This document shows positions 57,114 through 64,000 of a stretch of 64,000 nt of DNA, one piece after another (the stretch's first letter is position 1; every line of letters starts with the position of its first letter). The translations under genes were made by a program, and so were the position numbers. The DNA is taken from positions 11,330,606 to 11,394,605 of the forward strand of contig NC_081151.1 in assembly GCF_958295425.1 (NCBI RefSeq), in the 5' to 3' direction. This DNA is from Solea solea (Eukaryota; Chordata; Actinopteri; Pleuronectiformes; Soleidae). The notes below the pieces were generated by a model, which was given only the letters and a program-made list of their open reading frames with translations, was not told the origin of the DNA and ran no database searches.

Positions 57114-59425
57114 ACGTATTTTATGAACCAAAACTGTGTTGCTTATTTACATATCTAAAGACGTGGTAAACAACATAATAGTGTTTTAATCACTTGTGGT
57201 GGGGGTGAAAGTCATCTCAAAGTTATGGATGTGCTTAGGTTTAGGCACAAAAGGCAATTGGTGACGTCTGTTTCCCTTTTTTTTCTTAATTGTGTCCACA
57301 GCCTCTCTGTAAAAACAGTGTGGATTTGACAAGCATCATGATGTTGTCATAACCCCATGTAATCATTTAAAAAATTCAGCATGTCACAGCGTTAAAACAC
57401 TGCAATAGTTATAACTGTGGTCTGCTACTTGGCTGGGTTGCTATCAGTCTAGCCATATCACCACTACAGTTTCCTCTATGAAGAGTGGGAATAGGGCTGT
57501 TACAGTCCTTATTAGTGAGGTTACACAATTATATGACTCCTGTCACATTCACAAAATGACTAAACTACTGTTTAAAAAACTGGTAGCACGTGCCAAGTAA
57601 GAGCATGCACCTTTAAACAGAACCTGTGGTTCACAGCTACTCGGTTTGGCTGTGAACCAAACCAAATGGAAAAGCCAAAAACTTCGGGTGAGGCAGTGTG
57701 TCAGATTTAAAGAAAATTATTTTTGATTTGCAAAAACCCCTCAAAGTTGGCATTGCACCTAAGGACAGTGGCCATGATATGATATAATGCAAACTGTCCC
57801 TACATCATCTACATCTGGAGGTATAGGCAGCTAACAGCTATGTCTATTCACTAGTTCATTAGAAAAACAAAATACAGAGACAAACTAATTAGACAGCCTA
57901 GAGCCGCATCAGGTTGTTTGAAGTAATTACCAAGTTGCCCAGCAGAGAGCATTGTGACAGCAGCTTGACCAGCAGCCATGTCCTCTTTCTCATCAGAAGA
58001 AGACAGTGTTGAGGTATGTTGTTTGCTGTGACAATGGAGGACACAAACAAGCTAAACAGTTCTGCTGAGTTTACAGTCACAACACCAAGGTGCCCGAAGA
58101 GCAGGGTGTGGAAATATTTCAGAATCTACACCATAGATGGCTAAATAACAAACACATCTGTGGACAGAGCGGAGGTGACGGAGTCGCTGCGTTACACACA
58201 AGTGTCTTCTGTCACATTTGTCACCCTCAGCAGAGAAAATAAGGTGACTCACTCAAAACAATGTCGTTCAACTCCACGGTGTGACAAAGATGAGAGGTGA
58301 TGTAAACCACAATTGACAGTTATATTTGTCTGCAGCTTTGTCTTGTCACAGATTTGTTTTGTCAACAACATTGGCTCATCATTGCACCCCTACATTTTAT
58401 TTGAATAATAATCAAAACATGCACTTTTCACAATTTATGAACTAAATAAGAAATATTCTTAATGCCTGAGGATGATGTATTTTATATTTTGTGATGAAAC
58501 AGTATCAGTGGCTTTACCAATATCGACTGAAGGGAAAAGAAACAAATTCTCTTCATTTCCTACCAGGTGCAGTTTTACACCCACAGCAGCAGCAGCATCT
58601 ACAAGTTTATGTCTAAAGCTAATTTAATTAACATGATTAACAACTGAGCTGTAATTACTAAAGAAATGTTTTGACATGGCACCCAACAGTCCCACTAAGA
58701 CAGGCTAGAAATCTGGAGAGTAAGAGACTCCTACAGTGAAGTATTTGGTTCAATACTGCGAGTCATAGATCATAAAACATTTTCTTCTCCTAATTGCTAT
58801 GAGGAATAAAATGGGTATGTTAATGAGCTGAAATGATGAAACGGACAGTATTCACATGTAGATTACTTTTTTCATGATGCTCTTCTGTAAAATAGAAATG
58901 TTTTCAATCATTTAAAAGATGGAGAATTATGTTTCATGTGGACATCTAGAGACTCGTGGCATGCCCAAATGAGTTTGCTTCTTTGTCTAGATGTACAGTA
59001 CAATTTTGCATATTCATGTTTTTCCACCACATACAGTTACCAATTATCTTAGCTGATTTAGCAATTAGCTGGGTTAACCCTAACCCTAAGTGTGTGATAC
59101 TATTTTTTTTTTATTAATGATTCATGTGTGTCAAGTTTATTATAGAGCCACTGCCAAAAGACTGCAGCCTAAACCCCAGTCTGTATCCAACACAAGCAGC
59201 TAAAGACACTGCTCTGCTAATAACTTCACAGCAGTGAGGGATATGACAGATCTCTATCAACAGGCATGGCAACATCTATGTGTCAAGCACATTTGACACC
59301 TGCTTTTGACAGCAAAAAAGTCTTAAGACAGAAATACCATAAGTCTAGTGATGATTAAAATGAATCATCAGCAACAGTTTACACAAAAAAAAGATTGAAA
59401 AATGTGCAACATGCAATTTAATCAA
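57114..59425. other. Intergenic stretch, nothing recognised
   Basis: A short AACCCTAACCCTAA motif (59075-59089) is two telomere-like units only. No gene, microsatellite or recognised mobile element. Confidence 0.5.
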
Positions 59426-59740
59426 TTAAAGGTCCAGTGTGTAACCTTTGCTCATTTTTGTTGTTGTTGTTGATATTACAATCCTGAACAGAAACAATGA
59501 AACATTCATTTTATGCTGCCTCTCTCATTTGAAAATGGACTTTGTCAAGCAAAACAATCGACTGAGGGAGCATGAATTTGTTTAAGTGTACAATCATCTG
59601 ATTGCAGGAAATATTGTTTTTCATTATCCAAGAATGAGAAAGTGAAGGCTACATAGTTTCTCCAACACACTTGGAGGTACAGTATATTCAGTTGCACCAT
59701 GCGACTTCACCAATTAATGTTGCAATCAATCAAACAATGG
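59426..59740 (+). mobile_element. AGGTCCAGTGTG-family MITE, copy with preserved left end
   Basis: TTAA (59426-59429) then AGGTCCAGTGTGTAACCTTT and a GTTGTTGTTGTT run form the left end. Blocks TTTTATGCTGCCTCTCTCAT, GACTGAGGGAGCATG, TTTTTCATTATCCAAGAATG, GAAGGCTACATAGTTTCTCC, AACACACTTGGAGG and ACTTCACCAATTAATG follow the family order seen in copy 1. The right terminus has decayed, so no duplication is visible. Confidence 0.75.
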
Positions 59741-60640
59741 TGTCTGAAATATTGAATGTGACAAATGGAGTTTTCTCAGTTTTTACTATAGGTCTGCCAA
59801 TTAATTGGCTCCAATGACAAATTGACAAATCACTATCAGCAGACCTTGGCTCAGATAGTGCCTGAGAGCAGTGCTGCCTTTGCCCGTCAAGATGCAGATG
59901 ACTGCTCTTCAAGAAAGAAATAAACACATTTTTTTGAAGGAGTATATTGACAGTAAGAAACTGAGTGGCCTTGGTAAAAGTTTGTGCTGTCTCAGTGTTT
60001 GAAAATGCAATGGTCAGATCCATCATTCATGTGTGATTAGAGCTAGCTACAGCTGTATCACATCTAATCATGAGATGAAAGAGTGAATGAACAAAGTGAC
60101 ACCAGCCACCATGTTCCCCCAGGCCATGAAATCAGGCAAAACATGACCAGTATGACAAGTGTGTGACGCACAGAGCAATTTTTCACACATTGTCCCTTCT
60201 CCCCTGCTGTGCACATTAACTGCAAATGGAAGGTCTGACTTCATCACGTGCCCAACTGCATGACTCATAAACGACAATGACCATGATCACAAAAAGAGAT
60301 TAAACTGTTACTGTACCAACAACAGAATAAATTAGTAGCATCTTAAAAGCACTCGCAAACTCACCATGTCCCTAAAATGTCCGACCCCTGGAGGGGATTT
60401 ATACCTTCGACATTTCATTCCTGTATCAACCCTCTGAGCTGCTGCTCGTGCACGCGTTGTACTCAGGGAGTGATCACATTGCTGAATGGCACAGTCATGT
60501 GTAACATTGCTCTGACTCAGAGTGATATTCATACCAGCGAATGCATTTTGTAGGGCGCATAAGCAAGTGAGAACAACCGCTTTTTTTATGAGCCACTCCT
60601 GTGGGCACAATTCACAGGTCATCCAAGCAAGCTCAAGCAA
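59741..60640. other. Intergenic stretch, nothing recognised
   Basis: Minus-strand frames of 98 and 102 codons (59730-60026 and 60332-60640) show no domain. No recognised repeat. Confidence 0.5.
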
Positions 60641-61130
60641 CGCACTATAATGAGCTCATACAGAACAAATGGAAGGCAAGGAATGGCTGTGTGGGCAAGA
60701 GAGCATCCATTTAATGGGAGATGAATTGTTATTTTTATGGAATCTAAAAAGTAATGTTGTTTGTAATTGAACTACACAATGTAAACAGCGCTGCACCAAT
60801 TTTTCAGGGTCAAGCAAAGTTGTTTAAAACCAGATGACATTTGCTGCTAAATTGTATACTGCTATCAAGCTTGCGGCAAAGAAGGCGCCTAATTGTGTGA
60901 TCATATCAGCGTCTCCCGTATGATGAGAGCAGCTGTGTCTTACTCTTCAACCCAAAGCAGTTGTTTCCAGTTGCACTTTTACCTTTTCGCTGCCTTTAAA
61001 AGAAACCATTGATCCACTGACCTTCTCTCATAATGCAATTGGAAAAAGAGATTTTCCACACAGCCGGACCGTAATACAAGATAATCACATCTAGGCCCTC
61101 ATGAGTGCTCAGTTGTGTCTGTAACACCAA
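60641..61130. other. Repeat-poor, possible regulatory sequence
   Basis: No transposable-element signature. CCTAATTGTGTGATCATATC (60889-60908) and AGTAATGTTGTTTGTAATTG give homeodomain/SOX-like content. No coding signal. Confidence 0.3.
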
Positions 61131-61450
61131 GGCTAGAGACAGAGGCTGAGTAATGTGTTTAAATGCTGCTGTCACATTAGCTGCATCAATAAACATAATG
61201 CCAGCACATCCCTGTGCCATAAAACATGGCATTCATAAATGTAATGCGATGTCGGAAAATCTTGAGGGTTTTATGGTTTGCAGGGGGATCACGCACCGTT
61301 AGCTTTGCAGGTTTGGTGTTAATACCCAAGTGGCAGCTGTGGGAAATTAGCAAATCTGTTTTTTTAAAGAAAATGGGAAATGGAAGAGTAATGGAATTAG
61401 ATTTAGTGATCACTGTTGCAAGTGCATGGTTATAATGCAACTTACTTGAT
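61131..61450. other. Candidate conserved noncoding element
   Basis: A continuous repeat-free stretch with CTGCATCAATAAACATAATG, CATTCATAAATGTAATGCG, AATGGAATTAGATTTAGTG and GGTTATAATGCAACTTACTT. Overlapping open frames on both strands (97 minus, 69 plus) lack any protein signature. Dense homeodomain-type motifs make enhancer-type conservation plausible. Confidence 0.35.
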
Positions 61451-62500
61451 TGTAATTGTAAAAAAAAATCATTATTCACCGCACCTTGAACCCTTGCTGC
61501 TGTAAATCAACCATCTCTTTCCCCGCCTCTTTAGCTGACAGAAAGAAATCCTGTGCAAAAATACATCAAATCTGATTGCTCATGAGAATTAACACAGGCA
61601 ATTTATTCTTTCATTGTGGCTCATTTAGGTTGACTACATAAGACGCTAACTGAGCATAGTAATAAAAAAATGATCTCTCTATTCCAGGATCAAAGTGTGT
61701 CCTTTAAAATAACTTCTTGTAACAGTTCCAAATTGCAATCAGACTGTGTCCAGAATGATCTTTGAGAGAACAACTGCTTGGCCGCCGGTATCGTTTCATC
61801 TCAAAGTGGCTTTTTATGTTGGAATAATACAAATGCTTTGTCACTCTGCAATTGTCTCTCTCATCTGGCCAATCACTGTGTGTTTGAGCCTCACATCTCA
61901 CAACCAGGGAATGCAAATCGCACTGGACTATTGAGACCAATTTGTTTATTATGAATAAGTGAGGGACAACATCTGCAAAGCACCATCATTACCATCTCAC
62001 CATCATTATTATCTTTCTGTAAAAGGCTACTTTCAGAATTATGATCTTTGATTGGCTGTTTTTTTCTTGCCAGTGGTGTATCAACAATTCCAAATTGCAA
62101 GTGTTTGTTTATGCTGCCAGTCATTTCTTTTTTTTGCAAACACCTTTTATGAAGCATCTAGATGGGCTTTGTGATGAATACGTTTAAAATAAAGCCGTCA
62201 CTCTTCAATGAAATTAAAACACTCGGAAGAACTGAAGGTGCTAACAATATTGGACATTGATTGACAGACAACACCTCACACGCGCTCTCATCAAAACCAA
62301 TGAAAGCATAGTTGGATGACATTCAGCTTGTTGAACTAAACACCTCACTATAATTAAATCTGTCAGTTGCATTTCTGTAAGGGTAAAAAAAAAAAAAAGG
62401 GCTAATTTTGTCATATCCTGATATCAACAACACCCATGCAAAATTGAATGATGCTTACAGAAAAAAAAAGAAAGAAACTAATATACTTTCCTCAAAGAGT
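61451..62500. other. Repeat-poor region with candidate regulatory core at 61.72-61.95 kb
   Basis: The core holds TCTGCAATTGTCTC, TCTGGCCAATCACTG and GAATGCAAATCGC (CCAAT-box and POU-type). Short A runs occur near 62380 and 62461. No gene. Confidence 0.3.
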
Positions 62501-62860
62501 ACAAGCTAAATCAGGCCTGTTTGACAAAATATATTCAGCACCAGATCAAACCTTATGGCTATTTCCATGAAGTTACAAAATTGGCTTTTACAGCCATTAT
62601 GTTATTTCACTCAGACAAAGCAAAGGCTGTAATTGAGGCCACGGTGACTGAGTGTGAAACCGTGTCTGAATCAAAATGGCTTCCAGTGGCTTTTGTGCCT
62701 CTGAAAATGTGGCCACAGTGACGAGAGACAAAGGATAAACTCCTATTGTCTGTCGGCTACTGGACAGATAATTAAGCTGGGCATTAAAATCTGCATTTTA
62801 GAGTGTTAATTGTCTCTCACTCCACTCAGAATAAAAACTGATATTGGTTGGATTAGTAGC
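62501..62860. other. Candidate conserved noncoding element
   Basis: Repeat-free, with CAGATAATTAAGCTGGGCAT (62765-62784), GAGTGTTAATTGTCTC (62801-62816), GACAAAGCAAAGGCTG and ACAAAGGATAA. A 66-codon frame (62521-62721) has no domain. It looks regulatory by motif content only. Confidence 0.35.
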
Positions 62861-63170
62861 CTTGTTACAGATCATATACCCAAGTAGTGGACACTGTGGC
62901 TGGGTGCCCAGCCTGCTCGGAACATGACAGGGTAGCCTCGGCACCGAGCCAGCAGACTAATATTGTTTGGTACGGGGACACAGGGAGGGCATGTTTTACC
63001 TGCACCATTCAATTTAATTAAATTATCACCTTGGATTCCATCAGACAAACTCGACTTTATCACTATTGTTGTGCTTGTCAACACACTTGATGGAGCAGAT
63101 AACTTAAAATTAGGTTGCTTGTTGCCAAGACATTCCCCAAAGGTGAATGTGCTACTCTGATATTGTGTCT
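62861..63170. other. GC-balanced unique block
   Basis: Contains GTGGCTGGGTGCCCAGCCTG (62897-62916), in which GGCTGGG and CCCAGCC are inverse arms around TGC-type bases, and CAATTTAATTAAATTATCAC (63009-63028). Two short opposing frames have no domain. Confidence 0.3.
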
Positions 63171-64000
63171 ATGTGTCTAGGCAATCTGTTGAATTTGCTG
63201 AGGGAATAAAAGTTAGAGATTGACCCATTTTGGAGAGTAGAGAGAGAGCCGTGATTGGTCAACATAATCACTGACATTGATTTTAAAAAAAAACCCATCA
63301 AATGGAATGTTTGGGGATAGCAATGCTTTCATTGTCTGCCATAACTGCATTCACTAATGAAGAATATTTCACCTAAAATTTACAGTAATTAATAATTCAA
63401 GTAGCTGATATTCATTCTCAATAGCAACCCTCTGGTGACACCTGAGTTGCTGTGTAGGGTCCCAACCACTCTGTAAAATATAGATTTGTTCTGTATTTGA
63501 AAAATGTAAAAAGTGATTCACACATACGTACTTTGTTCCTTATTTTTGATGATTAGTCCACTAATGAAGATTGTACAATTTGTTTGAGGGAAAATAATAC
63601 CCTGATCTGTCTGTCATTCAATACTATCCAACAGAAGATATGCAATTTTAATTTGCCATCCGATTTACTGTGAGTCTTGTGTATCGTAGCAACGGAGATG
63701 TGGCGAGACGTCAAGGTAAAATGGCGACACATGAGGAGTAGGAGGATACTGCTCAGGCGAGAAAAAGAAAATTGGAAAATGCTGACGTGACAGAGAAAAT
63801 TTATATTCATGGGTGGAAGAGGCTAATATTTAACAATAAAGCTATAATTTATTCCTGCTTTGCACTGTTTGAAGTGAAGTTTGCACAGAGAAAATATTTG
63901 TATTAAGAGCGGTACTTTGTCATGATGGAACATATTCACATCTCCTTTTCCTCTCTGTGACTAACTGTGATGAACATGGATGATTGATCATACATGCTGA
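63171..64000. other. AT-rich end of window, nothing recognised
   Basis: No gene or recognised repeat. CTCATGTGTCGCCATTTTACC (inverse of 63716-63736) gives a lone CCAT-type motif on the minus strand. Confidence 0.45.

Noticed and set aside
1..64000. CRISPR arrays, operons, bacterial promoters or phage genes
   Set aside because: No regularly spaced repeats and no prokaryotic gene density; microsatellites and SINEs mark vertebrate DNA.

Overview
The window looks like noncoding DNA from a ray-finned fish, most likely a percomorph teleost. No open frame exceeds 147 codons, and none carries a recognisable cellular protein domain. Base composition is mostly AT-rich and CpG-poor. There are many CA/GT microsatellites and a dense scatter of repeats typical of fish: a V-SINE with a DANA/AFC-type core, a second tRNA-derived SINE family, short TTAA-bounded DNA elements with AGGTCCAGTGTG-like ends, hAT relics and LINE fragments. 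All family names come from memory of fish repeats and motif reading; no search was run.

Layout. 0-6.2 kb: a MITE end, an inverted-repeat element (1091-1768), a LINE reverse-transcriptase scrap (minus strand, about 3.6 kb) and two AGGTCCAG-family copies. 6.2-13.4 kb: a 26-base G run, GT and CA tracts, a second LINE scrap sharing 34 identical inverted bases with the first, a perfect hairpin beside a hAT relic with a broken BED finger (10.7-11.3 kb), and a cluster of MITE pieces at 12.9-13.3 kb. 16-24 kb: another AGGTCCAG copy, a GC-rich exon-like block (19.0-19.5 kb), and a SINE interrupted by a hAT-like insert and followed by an inverted SINE. 25-33 kb: sequence resembling conserved noncoding DNA, a broken RTE-type LINE tail (27.4 kb), a GTGGGGAC/telomere-like repeat set in CA tracts (29.2 kb), and two adjacent TTAA-bounded elements (32.8-33.8 kb). 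35-47 kb: degraded SINE and hAT pieces, a 1.27 kb element with long degenerate inverted repeats (39.5-40.8 kb) and a second GTGGGGAC-family copy. 49-57 kb: a CpG-rich promoter-like island (53.0-53.9 kb), an intact V-SINE with an 11-bp target-site duplication (54.5-54.9 kb), and a clean SINE-within-hAT nest (55.3-56.2 kb). 57-64 kb: few repeats and long stretches with homeobox/POU/SOX-type motifs.

Interpretation. No gene or operon logic can be described. The window is most simply a gene desert or the inside of a very large intron, with candidate regulatory elements separated by old transposable elements. The best leads are the CpG island with a cAMP-response-type site, the exon-like block at 19.2 kb, the two independent insertions of one hAT-like family into one SINE family, and the repeat-poor right end. 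I found no convincing evidence for a new multi-gene system.
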